From Clostridia bacterium (GTDB lineage: Bacteria; Bacillota; Clostridia; Christensenellales; Aristaeellaceae), in contig JAFWQU010000008.1 of assembly GCA_017508975.1 (NCBI GenBank), positions 38,367 to 102,366 on the forward strand: a DNA stretch of 64,000 nt, written 5' to 3'. Positions within the stretch are counted from its first letter, which is position 1. Each line of letters begins with the position of its first letter. The position numbers and the translations under genes were made by a program. Under the pieces are notes generated by a model, which saw only the letters and a program-made list of their open reading frames with translations, had not been told where the DNA came from and did no database searches. Below are positions 1-7,852 of this stretch, piece after piece.

Positions 1-891
1 CAGAAGGCCGGATTCCGCACGGAATCACTGGTGCTGCCCCATGGGGAAGCCGCAAAGTCCTTCGCTTCTCTGGAAAAGGTCTATGATTTTCTGGCCCGGG
101 CGCGCATCACCCGCGAGGACGCGGTGCTGGCGCTGGGCGGCGGGGTGATCGGCGACCTGGCGGGCTTCGCGGCGGCGACCTGGCTGCGCGGCGTCCGCCT
201 GATTCAGGTCCCGACGAGTCTGCTGGCGCAGGTGGACGCCTCCGTGGGCGGCAAGACCGCGGTGGATCTCCCCGCCGGAAAAAACCTGGTCGGCGCCTTC
301 TGGCAGCCGAGTCTGGTTCTGTGCGACCCCCAGGTGCTGCAAACGCTCCCCGACCGGGACTGGCGCAGCGGGCTGGGCGAGGTTGTCAAATACGCCTGCA
401 TCCGGGACACGAAGCTCTTTGACCGGCTGGAACGGCTCGCGCCCGGCGGCCGCGCCGCGCTGGCGGCGGAAGCCGGACCGCTGGCCGCGCGCTGCATCCG
501 CATGAAAGCGCTCTTCGTTGCCGCGGACGAGCACGACACCGGCGAGCGGCAGCTGCTGAACTTCGGCCACACCCTGGGGCACGCGATCGAGTGCTGCGAA
601 CATTATCGGGGACACAGCCACGGCGAGGCGGTCGCCATCGGCATGGCGGAGATCACCCGCCGCAGCGAGGCCGCCGGGCAGACCGTCCCCGGCACCGCCG
701 CGCGCCTGACAAACCTTCTGAAGGCGCTGGGGCTGCCCGATCAGTTGCCGGATATCCCCCGTGCGCGGCTGCTGGAGGCGGTCGCGTCGGACAAGAAGCA
801 GGGCGCGGAGGGTCTCCGCTGTGTCCTGCTGCGGAAGATCGGCAGCGCCCGCCTGCAGTCCGTGGAACCCGGCTGGCTGCTCCCAGGCTAA
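1..891 (+). CDS. aroB: 3-dehydroquinate synthase, 5'-truncated by the window edge
   Basis: Second step of the shikimate pathway: converts DAHP to 3-dehydroquinate using NAD+ and a divalent metal in the cytoplasm. The open frame runs in from base 1, so the N-terminus is outside the window; the GTG at 31 is an internal Val. Visible family signatures are the LPHGE..K segment, the glycine-rich ALGGGVIGDLAGF nucleotide site, VPTSLLAQVDASVGGK, and the metal ligands in GLGEVVKYA (Glu), LNFGHTLGHAIE (His) and HGEAVAIGM (His). About 296 residues are visible of a usual 350-360. The identification is secure from these motifs. Confidence 0.96.
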   Translation, partial: QKAGFRTESLVLPHGEAAKSFASLEKVYDFLARARITREDAVLALGGGVIGDLAGFAAATWLRGVRLIQVPTSLLAQVDASVGGKTAVDLPAGKNLVGAFWQPSLVLCDPQVLQTLPDRDWRSGLGEVVKYACIRDTKLFDRLERLAPGGRAALAAEAGPLAARCIRMKALFVAADEHDTGERQLLNFGHTLGHAIECCEHYRGHSHGEAVAIGMAEITRRSEAAGQTVPGTAARLTNLLKALGLPDQLPDIPRARLLEAVASDKKQGAEGLRCVLLRKIGSARLQSVEPGWLLPG

Positions 892-897
892 TCCGGC

Positions 898-926
898 TTG
901 CGGAGGAGCCCGCCGCATGCTATACT
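898..926 (+). promoter_or_regulatory. Candidate sigma-A promoter for the YitT-family gene
   Basis: TTGCGG (898-903), a 17-bp spacer, then TATACT (921-926). The match is good, but it lies only 18 bp before the start codon, so the leader would be extremely short. It may be a chance match. Confidence 0.4.
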
Positions 927-944
927 GCCCGGGGAGGCGATTCT

Positions 945-1802
945 ATGACAGACCGCGGCAGCCGTGTAAAAGATTTCCTGCTCATGACGGCGGGCACCGC
1001 CATTATGGTGCTGGGCATCTACTTTTTCAAGTATCCCAACCACTTCTCCACCGGCGGTGTCAGCGGCCTCTCCGTCATTCTGGCGCACTATCTGCCGAGC
1101 ATGACGCCGGGCATCATCGGCATGGTGATCAACGGCCTGCTGCTGATCCTCGGCTATGCCGTGCTGGGCAAGGATTTCGGCTTCAAGACCGCCTATGTCA
1201 GCGCGCTGCAGTCGCTGCTGCTGCGGGCGCTGGAGCTGATCCTCCCCATGGACGCGCCGCTGACCACCCAGCCGATGCTGGAGATCATCTTTGCGGTCTC
1301 CCTGCCGGCGGTCGGCTCCGCCATTCTCTTCAACATCGGCGCCTCCTCCGGCGGCACGGACATTGTCGCCATGGTTCTGCGGAAATACACCACGCTGGAC
1401 CTGGGCCGCGCGCTGCTGATCTCCGACTGCGTCATCACCCTCATGGCCTGCGTCGCCTTCGGGATGGAGACCGGCCTGTACTCAATCCTGGGCCTGGTGA
1501 TGAAATGCCTGCTGGTAGACATGGTGCTGGAGAACATCAACACGCACAAATGCTTCCATATTATCACCGCTCACCCGGAGCAGATCGAGACCTTCATCAC
1601 CCGCAGCCTGAAGCGCGGCGCGACCCGCATCCACGGCGAGGGCGTCTACACGCACGAGGGCCGCGAGGTGCTCCTGACCGTCGTCAACCGTCACCAGGCC
1701 GTCCAGCTGCGCCGCTATGTCAAGGAGCATGACCCGGAGGCCTTCCTTCTGATCACCAACACCGGCGAAATCATCGGCAAGGGCTTTCGCGGGATCAACT
1801 GA
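945..1802 (+). CDS. YitT family membrane protein (DUF161/DUF2179)
   Basis: Polytopic membrane protein of 285 residues, the usual size for the YitT family. The N-terminal two thirds has about five hydrophobic spans (for example VLGIYFF, ISVIL-like and LLLILGYAVL segments) and the family's STGGVSGLS and GASSGGTDIVA loops. The C-terminal about 85 residues form a soluble DUF2179 domain ending near TNTGEIIGKGF. The start at 945 is chosen because GGGGAGG sits 7 bp upstream; the frame is open further upstream but without a ribosome site. The family is widespread in Firmicutes and no transported substrate is established. It follows aroB by 53 bp. Confidence 0.9.
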   Translation: MTDRGSRVKDFLLMTAGTAIMVLGIYFFKYPNHFSTGGVSGLSVILAHYLPSMTPGIIGMVINGLLLILGYAVLGKDFGFKTAYVSALQSLLLRALELILPMDAPLTTQPMLEIIFAVSLPAVGSAILFNIGASSGGTDIVAMVLRKYTTLDLGRALLISDCVITLMACVAFGMETGLYSILGLVMKCLLVDMVLENINTHKCFHIITAHPEQIETFITRSLKRGATRIHGEGVYTHEGREVLLTVVNRHQAVQLRRYVKEHDPEAFLLITNTGEIIGKGFRGIN

Positions 1803-1838
1803 CGGGGTTTCGCTGTATTTCGACTGTTTTTCCTGAAT

Positions 1839-1893
1839 CGTAACAGAAATTAACAAAAAACCGCTTGCATTTCGGATCATGATGTGATAACAT
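1839..1893 (+). promoter_or_regulatory. Promoter and degenerate WalR-like direct repeat upstream of a secreted-protein gene
   Basis: TTGCAT (1865-1870), 17-bp spacer, TAACAT (1888-1893) form a plausible sigma-A promoter. Just upstream, CGTAAC and TTAACA (1839-1844 and 1850-1855) are spaced like the TGTWAH-N5-TGTWAH box of WalR-type regulators, but match poorly. The site assignment is inference. Confidence 0.4.
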
Positions 1894-1984
1894 ACCCTAC
1901 TGTAAGGGGCCGTAAAGGCCCTGCAAGTTTCCGACATTCACGTCAACCATGGATGCGGAACAATCAGAAAGGAAGTTGATTCCC

Positions 1985-2581
1985 ATGAAGAAGTTTGTCG
2001 CTCTGCTTCTTGCTGCGATGATGCTGCTGGTTTCCGTGTCCGCGCTGGCGGAAGGGACCACTGTCAAGGAGAGCCCCAACTCCGGCAACATCAACACCGC
2101 TGAAAACCCCTTCTTCGACATCGTCACCGAGCCCGGCACCAAGGCTCAGGAGATCATTGAGAAGATCGGCAACGGCGAGGATGTTGTGAACCTCGTCTCC
2201 AGCGAGACTGCTGAGCAGATCAAGAACGTGGTCGGTGAAGACGCGGCTGTCCAGGAAATCATTTCTCTTGATTTCCATGACTGGACTCCTGAGGATGGCG
2301 CTCAGAAGGTTGAGATCGAATTCGCGACCGAGTACAAGGCCGGCGAGCCCATTGTGGCCGTGCTGGGTCTGGTCACCGGCGACGAAGTCGAGGAGTATAT
2401 CCTTGAGGCGGAAGTCGTTGAGGATTATGTGATTCTCGTGAAGTTCCCCGTCTCCGTGCTGGAGAAGGCCATGACCGCTGACGAGCTGTACATCCTGTTC
2501 GTGAACGCCAATGAGGCTCCCGCGGACGCCATCGAAGTCGATCCCGCTGAGGAGACCGTCGAGGTTCTTGTCGAGCAGTAA
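1985..2581 (+). CDS. Small secreted acidic protein of unknown function
   Basis: A 198-residue protein with a clear signal peptide: MKK, a hydrophobic core, then a likely cut after SALAEG around residue 20. The mature part is acidic and soluble, with no recognised domain, no Cys and no catalytic motif. The start at 1985 is preceded by GAAAGGAAG; an in-frame ATG at 1949 lacks a site and would bury the signal peptide. It is a single-gene unit with its own promoter and a strong terminator. It could be an abundant exported protein or part of a cell-surface complex. Function not recognised. Confidence 0.8.
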   Translation: MKKFVALLLAAMMLLVSVSALAEGTTVKESPNSGNINTAENPFFDIVTEPGTKAQEIIEKIGNGEDVVNLVSSETAEQIKNVVGEDAAVQEIISLDFHDWTPEDGAQKVEIEFATEYKAGEPIVAVLGLVTGDEVEEYILEAEVVEDYVILVKFPVSVLEKAMTADELYILFVNANEAPADAIEVDPAEETVEVLVEQ

Positions 2582-2595
2582 GATAGAGATCTTTC

Positions 2596-2630
2596 ACAGC
2601 GGTGCGCAAGCACCGCTGTTTTTCTATTTT
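2596..2630 (+). terminator. Rho-independent terminator
   Basis: Perfect 10-bp stem ACAGCGGTGC/GCACCGCTGT with a GCAA tetraloop, followed by a T-rich tract. It ends the secreted-protein transcript. Confidence 0.93.
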
Positions 2631-2652
2631 CAAGAATCCGCCTGTCCACGCC

Positions 2653-2681
2653 TTGACGGAAACAGTGCTTGCGGGTACAAT
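2653..2681 (+). promoter_or_regulatory. Promoter of the GlpA-like/DUF1667 operon
   Basis: TTGACG (2653-2658), 17-bp spacer, TACAAT (2676-2681), upstream of the AGGAGGGG ribosome site at 2706. Confidence 0.75.
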
Positions 2682-2718
2682 GATAAAGAGTTCATCCCGG
2701 AGTCAGGAGGGGATTATG

Positions 2719-4146
2719 ATGGACAGAGAGACGGATATTCTGATTATCGGAGCCGGTGTGGTGGGCTGCGCGCTTGCGCGCGTGCTCTCGCGCTTTGAGA
2801 CCCGTGTGCTGGTCATCGACCGCGCGGACGATGTCTCAGAGGGCGCCTCGAAGGCCAACAGCGGCATCGTACACGCGGGCTTCGACGCCAAGCCCGGAAC
2901 CGACAAGGCCCGGCTGAACGTGCTGGGCGCGCGGCGCTATCCCGCGCTGTGCAAAGAGCTCGGCGTGCCCTACAAGCAGATCGGCGCACTGGTGGTGGCC
3001 TTCCGCGAGGAGGACCGCCCGGTGCTCGAACAGCTCAAGGCGCAGGGCGAGGCGAACGGCGTGCCGAGGCTGCGCATCGTGGAACACGACGAGCTGATGC
3101 AGATGGAGCCGCAGCTGAACCCCTCCGCGGTCGCCGCGTTGGAGGCGCCAACCTCGGGCATCGTCAGCCCCTACGAGCTGGTGTTCGCGCTGGCCGACCA
3201 CGCGGCCATCAACGGCGTCGAATTCCAGTTCGGCACCGAGGCGCAGACGATCGTCCGCGAGGATACGGGCTACCGGGTGGAGACCAGTCGGGGCGTAATC
3301 CGCGCCCACAGCGTCGTCAACTGCGCGGGCGTGGACAGCGGCCGGCTGCACAGTCAGGTCAGTCCCCGTCCCTGCAGGATCATTCCGCGGCGCGGCGAGT
3401 ACTATGTGCTGGACCACCCCGCCGAAGCACCCTTCTCCCGCACGATCTTCCAGTGTCCCACCAAGATGGGCAAGGGCGTGCTCGTCTCCCCGACCGTGCA
3501 CGGCAACGTTCTGCTGGGACCGACCGCCATGGACATCGAGGACGGGCTGGACACCGCCACCACCGCCGGCGGGCTCGCCGAGTGTCTGCAGAAATCCGCA
3601 CTGACCTGGCCGAAGGTCTCCACGCGCACCGCCGTGACGAACTTTGCCGGCATCCGCGCCCATGAGGAGCACGGTGATTTCCTGGTCGGCGAGGCTGCGC
3701 CGCTGTTCTATGAGGCAGCGGGCTTTGAGAGTCCCGGTCTGACCTCCGCGCCCGCGCTGGCCGAGGAGCTGGGCCGCGACATGGCGGAGGACCTGAATCT
3801 GCGCCAGAAGGAGACCTGGCTTCCCGCGCCGGAGCATGAGAAGCCCTTCAACGAGATGAACGACGCCGAGCGTACCGAGGCCATCGCCGGCAACCCGCTC
3901 CACGGGCAGCTGATCTGCCGCTGCGAGGTTGTGACCGAGGCGGAGATCCGCGCCGCGATCCGTCGGCCGGTGGGCGCGCGTACCGTGGACGGCGTCAAGC
4001 GGCGCTGCCGGGCCGGCATGGGCCGCTGCCAGGGCGGTTTCTGCGCCCCGCGCGTGGTGGAGATCCTGGCCGAGGAGCTGGGCGTTCCCATGACAGAGAT
4101 CCGCAAGGGCAGCGGAGCGAGCGACATGCTGGTGGGGGAAATCTGA
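2719..4146 (+). CDS. GlpA-like FAD-dependent glycerol-3-phosphate dehydrogenase with C-terminal Cys domain
   Basis: About 475 residues. The N-terminus has a Rossmann FAD site (IIGAGVVGCALARVLSR), and the body resembles DAO/GlpA oxidoreductases (NSGIVHAGFDAKPG, NFAGIRAH). The C-terminal about 90 residues form a BFD-like [2Fe-2S] domain with CRCEVV and GMGRCQGGFC cysteines. The expected reaction is glycerol-3-phosphate to dihydroxyacetone phosphate. AGGAGGGG (2706-2712) favours ATG 2719 over ATG 2716. The next two genes follow at 1-bp spacing, the usual Firmicute arrangement of this enzyme with a second flavoprotein and a DUF1667 protein. Substrate is inferred from family. Confidence 0.86.
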   Translation: MDRETDILIIGAGVVGCALARVLSRFETRVLVIDRADDVSEGASKANSGIVHAGFDAKPGTDKARLNVLGARRYPALCKELGVPYKQIGALVVAFREEDRPVLEQLKAQGEANGVPRLRIVEHDELMQMEPQLNPSAVAALEAPTSGIVSPYELVFALADHAAINGVEFQFGTEAQTIVREDTGYRVETSRGVIRAHSVVNCAGVDSGRLHSQVSPRPCRIIPRRGEYYVLDHPAEAPFSRTIFQCPTKMGKGVLVSPTVHGNVLLGPTAMDIEDGLDTATTAGGLAECLQKSALTWPKVSTRTAVTNFAGIRAHEEHGDFLVGEAAPLFYEAAGFESPGLTSAPALAEELGRDMAEDLNLRQKETWLPAPEHEKPFNEMNDAERTEAIAGNPLHGQLICRCEVVTEAEIRAAIRRPVGARTVDGVKRRCRAGMGRCQGGFCAPRVVEILAEELGVPMTEIRKGSGASDMLVGEI

Positions 4147-4147
4147 G

Positions 4148-5401
4148 ATGGAAAACATCATCCGCAAACAGTTGGTTATCATCGGCGGCGGCCCCGCGGG
4201 GCTCGCGGCCGGCATTGCCGCGCGGGAAGCGGGCGTGGAGGACCTGGTCATCCTCGAGCGGGAGCACGAGGCGGGCGGCATCCTCCGGCAGTGCATCCAC
4301 AACGGCTTCGGCCTGCACCGCTACGGCGAGGAGCTCACCGGGCCGGAATACGCCGCGCGGGATATTGCCAGGGCGCAGGAGCTGGGGCTTGACATCCGCT
4401 GCGACACCACGGTGCTCTCCGTGGACGGGGACCGGCGCGTGACCTGTGTCTCCCGGGCGGAAGGCCTGCAGATCTTTGAGGCCGGGGCGGTCATCCTGGC
4501 CATGGGCTGCCGGGAGCGGCCCCGCGGCGCGCTGGGCACGCCCGGCACGCGCTGCGCGGGCATCTATACCGCCGGCGCCGCGCAGAAGTTCGTCAACCTC
4601 GAGGGCCTCATGCCCGGGCGCCGCTGCGTGATCCTGGGCTCGGGCGACATCGGCCTGATCATGGCGCGCCGCATGACCCTGCAGGGCGCCAAGGTGCTCG
4701 CCTGCGTGGAGCTCATGCCCTACTCCTCCGGTCTGAACCGGAACATCGTGCAATGCCTGCAGGACTATGACATTCCGCTCTATCTGAGCCACACGGTGAT
4801 CGATATCCAGGGCCGCGAGCGCCTGGAGGGCGTCACGGTCGCACAGGTCGACGAGCGCCGCCGTCCAATCCCCGGCACGGAGATCGAGTTCGACTGCGAC
4901 ACGCTGCTGCTCTCCGTGGGTCTGATCCCCGAGAACGAGCTCAGCCTGCGCGCGGGCGTCGCGCTCTCCCCCGCCACCGCCGGCGCGGTGGTGGACGACG
5001 CGCTGCAGACCAGCGTACCCGGCGTGTTCGCCTGCGGCAATGTGCTGCATGTGCACGACCTGGTGGACTTCGTCTCCGACGAGAGCTTCCGGGCAGGGCG
5101 CGCCGCGGCGGCCTTCCTGCGCGGGGAGCACCCCCAGGGCGAAACCGTGGCGGTGCTCGACGGCGAGGGTGTGCGCGGCGTGGTGCCGCAGCGCGTCCAT
5201 CCCGGACAGGACCTGACGCTGATGTTCCGCCCCGCCGGGGTTTATAAGAACGCCAGCGTGGTCGTGGAGGCGGACGGCGTCGAGATCGCCCGCAAGCGCG
5301 CGCTGGTCTTCACCCCGGGCGAGATGGTGGCGCTGGACCTCCCCGCCGCGAAATGGGCGAACGTCCATGGCGATCTGACCGTGCGAATGGAGGCGAAGTG
5401 A
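4148..5401 (+). CDS. NAD(P)/FAD-dependent oxidoreductase, partner of the GlpA-like protein
   Basis: A 417-residue pyridine-nucleotide-type flavoprotein. It has an N-terminal FAD site (IIGGGPAGLAAGIAA), a second Rossmann motif for NAD(P) near residue 160 (VILGSGDIGLIMARR), and the FAD-closing segment GVFACGNVLHVHD near residue 297. The CRQ/CIHNGFG region near residue 45 suits an electron-transfer role. It starts 1 bp after the GlpA-like stop codon, so translation is probably coupled. Family context suggests it relays electrons from the dehydrogenase to a soluble acceptor; the acceptor is not visible. Confidence 0.88.
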   Translation: MENIIRKQLVIIGGGPAGLAAGIAAREAGVEDLVILEREHEAGGILRQCIHNGFGLHRYGEELTGPEYAARDIARAQELGLDIRCDTTVLSVDGDRRVTCVSRAEGLQIFEAGAVILAMGCRERPRGALGTPGTRCAGIYTAGAAQKFVNLEGLMPGRRCVILGSGDIGLIMARRMTLQGAKVLACVELMPYSSGLNRNIVQCLQDYDIPLYLSHTVIDIQGRERLEGVTVAQVDERRRPIPGTEIEFDCDTLLLSVGLIPENELSLRAGVALSPATAGAVVDDALQTSVPGVFACGNVLHVHDLVDFVSDESFRAGRAAAAFLRGEHPQGETVAVLDGEGVRGVVPQRVHPGQDLTLMFRPAGVYKNASVVVEADGVEIARKRALVFTPGEMVALDLPAAKWANVHGDLTVRMEAK

Positions 5402-5402
5402 C

Positions 5403-5759
5403 ATGAAGGAACGCATCATCACCTGCATCAACTGCCCGATGGGCTGCCGGATGACCGTCACGCTGGAGGACGGAAAAGTGACAGGCGTCACCGGGAACAC
5501 CTGCAAGCGCGGGGAAAAATACGCCATGCAGGAGGTCACCGCCCCGGTGCGCATGGTGACCGCTGTGGTGCCCGTGGCGGACCGGCGGCTGCCGGTCTCG
5601 GTCAAGACCCGTGAGCCGATCCCGAAGGCCCGGATTCAGGATTGCATGGCCGCCCTGCGGCAGCTTCACCTGAGCGCCCCCATCGAAGCCGGGCAGGTTG
5701 TCCTGGCGGATGTCTGCGGGACGGGCATCGACGTTATCGCAACCCGGACTGTAAGCTGA
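5403..5759 (+). CDS. DUF1667 domain-containing protein
   Basis: A 118-residue protein with an N-terminal CINCPMGC and a third-position Cys at NTCKRGEKYA, as in DUF1667 proteins, which probably bind metal or Fe-S. It starts 1 bp after the upstream flavoprotein and completes the three-gene redox operon. Its exact role is unknown; genomic association with GlpA-like dehydrogenases is the main clue. The last base of its TGA is also the first base of a repeat element. Confidence 0.88.
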   Translation: MKERIITCINCPMGCRMTVTLEDGKVTGVTGNTCKRGEKYAMQEVTAPVRMVTAVVPVADRRLPVSVKTREPIPKARIQDCMAALRQLHLSAPIEAGQVVLADVCGTGIDVIATRTVS

Positions 5760-5895
5760 TACGGATCTCGATCAAGAATGCAAATCTACAGCAAGAAGGA
5801 TTTCGCGCCTGCGGGCGCGACCAGGGCTTTCCGATCGCCCTGGACCTTTCAGGCGCATCCGCTCCCGGATTTGGCCTAATGCTTGAGATTTGCAT
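5759..5895 (+). repeat. Family-1 repeat element, copy A (full length)
   Basis: About 137 bp. The left tip ATACGGATCTCG overlaps the stop codon of the DUF1667 gene. Two hairpins sit in the middle: CGCGCC-TGCG-GGCGCG, then CCAGGGC-(9 nt)-GCCCTGG. The right tip CTTGAGATTTGCAT lies 11 bp before the MATE start codon, so the element fills almost the whole intergenic gap. Confidence 0.9.
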
Positions 5896-5906
5896 GAAAG
5901 GAACAT

Positions 5907-7301
5907 ATGACGCTGCAAAGCCTCAAACGGAAATATATCGGCGACCGCGCTTTCTACCGGATGGTGCTCGCGGTCGCCGTTCCCATGATGATCCAGAACG
6001 GGATCACGAACTTCGTCTCCCTGCTGGACAACCTGATGGTCGGCCAGACCGGCACGGAACAGATGAGCGGTGTCGCCATCGTGAACGTGCTGCTCTTTGT
6101 GTACAATCTCTGCATCTTCGGCGGCCTGAGCGGCGTGGGCATTTTCACCGCACAGTACGCCGGACGGGAGGACCACGAGGGCATCCGCACGAGCTTCCGC
6201 GCCAAGGTCTGGCTGGCGTGCCTGCTGACCGTCCTCGCGGCGGTGGTCTTTCTCGGCTGGGGCGAGCCGCTGATCCGCCTCTACCTGCAGGGCAGCGCGG
6301 AGGGCGTGGACCCGCTTCTGACCCTGAGCAGCGCGGAGGACTATCTGAAGGTCATGCTGCTGGGGCTTCCCGCGTTCGCCTTCTCGCAGGTCTACACCTC
6401 GACCCTGCGCGAGTGCTCCGAGACCATGCTCCCGATGAAGGCCGGCATCTCCGCAGTGCTGACCAATCTCCTGCTGAACTGGCTGCTGATCGGCGGAAAC
6501 CTCGGCTTTCCCGCCCTCGGCGTGGTCGGCGCGGCGTGGGCCACAGTCATCTCCCGCTATGTCGAGCTCCTGATCGTGGTCTGCTGGACGCACACGCGCG
6601 GGCTGCGCATGCGCTGGGTGCACGGCCTCTGGAGCACCACGCGGGTGCCGCTGCAGCAATTGCGAGAGTTCATCCGGCGAGGGTTCCCGCTGCTGGCCAA
6701 CGAGGCGCTCTGGGCGGGCGCCCAGGCAGTGCTCAACCAGCGCTATTCCGTGCGCGGGCAGGACGTGGTTGCCGCCCTGAACATCGCCTCGACGATCAAC
6801 AATCTGTTCTTCATCGTCTTCGCGACCCTCGGCTCGTCCATCGGTATTGTCGTCGGGCAGCAGCTCGGGGCCGGGCGGCTGGAGGAGGCGAAGGAGACGG
6901 ACAGGAAGATGATTGTCTTCTCGATCCTGACCGCCGTCGGAACCGCGGTGACGCTTTTCCTGGTCAGCCCGCTCTTCCCGCAGCTGTACAACACGACCGA
7001 CGCCGTGCGCACGCTCGCGGTCCGGCTGATCCGCGTCAACGCCTGTTTCATGCCGCTGCACGCGTTCATGAACGCCGCGTATTTCACCCTGCGCTGCGGC
7101 GGCAAGACCGTGATTACCTTCCTCTTCGACTCCGGCTTCGCCTGGGTGGTCTCCATCCCCATCGCCTTTGCGCTCACGCTGATGACCGATCTCTCCGCGC
7201 CCGCGATCATGGCGTTTGTGAACGCGGGAGATCTGATTAAGTGCGTGGCGGGGTATGTGATGGTGAAGCGGGGGATGTGGATTCACCGGATTGTGGCATA
7301 G
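5907..7301 (+). CDS. MATE family multidrug/metabolite efflux protein
   Basis: A 464-residue integral membrane protein with about 12 hydrophobic spans in two related halves, typical of MATE exporters, which use Na+ or H+ gradients. The N-terminal PMMIQNGITNFVSLLDNLMVGQ and the central FPLLANEALWAGAQ (start of the second half) are family-like. AAAGGA lies 5 bp before ATG 5907. Substrate cannot be read from sequence. It has its own terminator downstream. Confidence 0.93.
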   Translation: MTLQSLKRKYIGDRAFYRMVLAVAVPMMIQNGITNFVSLLDNLMVGQTGTEQMSGVAIVNVLLFVYNLCIFGGLSGVGIFTAQYAGREDHEGIRTSFRAKVWLACLLTVLAAVVFLGWGEPLIRLYLQGSAEGVDPLLTLSSAEDYLKVMLLGLPAFAFSQVYTSTLRECSETMLPMKAGISAVLTNLLLNWLLIGGNLGFPALGVVGAAWATVISRYVELLIVVCWTHTRGLRMRWVHGLWSTTRVPLQQLREFIRRGFPLLANEALWAGAQAVLNQRYSVRGQDVVAALNIASTINNLFFIVFATLGSSIGIVVGQQLGAGRLEEAKETDRKMIVFSILTAVGTAVTLFLVSPLFPQLYNTTDAVRTLAVRLIRVNACFMPLHAFMNAAYFTLRCGGKTVITFLFDSGFAWVVSIPIAFALTLMTDLSAPAIMAFVNAGDLIKCVAGYVMVKRGMWIHRIVA

Positions 7302-7311
7302 GATGAATATG

Positions 7312-7358
7312 AAACAGCGGAAATTCCTGCGATTGTAAAGGGTTCCGCTGTTTTATTT
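7312..7358 (+). terminator. Rho-independent terminator after the MATE gene
   Basis: AAACAGCGGAA (7312-7322) pairs with TTCCGCTGTTT (7343-7353), followed by a T-rich run. Confidence 0.85.
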
Positions 7359-7383
7359 CAGAATATAAGGTTTAAGCCGGGGT

Positions 7384-7443
7384 ATTTCGCGGCCTGCGGG
7401 CCGCGACCAGGGCTTTCCGATCGCCCTGGACCTTCGGCAGCAT
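7384..7443 (+). repeat. Family-1 repeat element, copy B (core only)
   Basis: Contains the two-hairpin core with the 7-bp CGCGGCC-TGCG-GGCCGCG arm version and CCAGGGC/GCCCTGG. The terminal inverted repeats are not recognisable. It lies after the MATE terminator. The 7302-7852 gap holds only repeats, a hairpin and a promoter; I see no gene there. Confidence 0.85.
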
Positions 7444-7470
7444 CCTCTTTTGGAGGCTCTGGGAAAGCAT

Positions 7471-7681
7471 AGACGGCCCCTCCGCCCTTTGGGCACCTCC
7501 CCAGCAAGCTGGGGAGGCACAGGTTACTGGACTATGCTGACCCAATTACTCCCAAAGAGTGCATCCCCGAAGGGTCCAGGGGCGATCGGAAAGCCTCTGG
7601 CCGCGCCCGCAGGCGCGGAACCTCTCTTCAGTCGCCCCAGCTTGCTGGGGAGATGCCGCGTTAGCGGCAGAGGGGCCGTCT
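7471..7681. repeat. Inverted pair of repeats (family 3) enclosing a family-1 copy
   Basis: Two arms, 7471-7517 and 7634-7681, are inverted relative to each other. Each starts with AGACGGCCCCTC and contains CTCCCCAGCAAGCTGGGG. The first arm holds a perfect 10-bp hairpin CCTCCCCAGC/GCTGGGGAGG. Family-1 copy C sits between them. Confidence 0.75.
7561..7620 (-). repeat. Family-1 repeat element, copy C (degenerate core)
   Basis: Reverse orientation. The hairpin arms carry mismatches (CCAGAGGC against GCCCCTGG), so this copy is decaying. It is enclosed by the inverted family-3 arms. Confidence 0.7.
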
Positions 7682-7687
7682 TCAATA

Positions 7688-7734
7688 CGGAATTCGGAAT
7701 TGAGAGATAGTATGCGATTTGATTCCGAATTCCG
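7688..7734. repeat. Inverted repeat GGAATTCGGAAT hairpin
   Basis: CGGAATTCGGAAT (7688-7700) and ATTCCGAATTCCG (7722-7734) form a 13-bp perfect stem around 21 nt, with no T-run. It resembles the small palindromic units scattered in clostridial genomes. Confidence 0.7.
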
Positions 7735-7774
7735 CATTTAACCGCGCGAGGCACTCCGAAATCCTTCCTCCCCC

Positions 7775-7803
7775 TTGCAATCCAACTCCGCTTCCCTTAT
7801 AAT
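7775..7803 (+). promoter_or_regulatory. Promoter of the phosphofructokinase gene
   Basis: TTGCAA (7775-7780), 17-bp spacer, TATAAT (7798-7803). Confidence 0.85.
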
Positions 7804-7852
7804 AAAAGAACATTCATCCCCCGACGACAATCGAAGACTGGAGGCAACGAGC

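Noticed and set aside
2836-4302. Long antisense frame opposite the GlpA-like gene (also 10963-13374 opposite leuS and 45881-48541 opposite the repeat protein)
   Set aside because: These are GC-rich shadows. They lack ribosome sites and family motifs, and their sequence follows the sense codons' third-position bias.
5759-5895. Family-1 hairpins as ordinary intrinsic terminators
   Set aside because: Neither hairpin is followed by a T-run, and several genes have a separate terminator before the element.
7450-7754. Short frames across the 7.4-7.75 kb gap
   Set aside because: They consist of repeat sequence; similar peptides recur wherever family-1 elements occur, so they are not genes.
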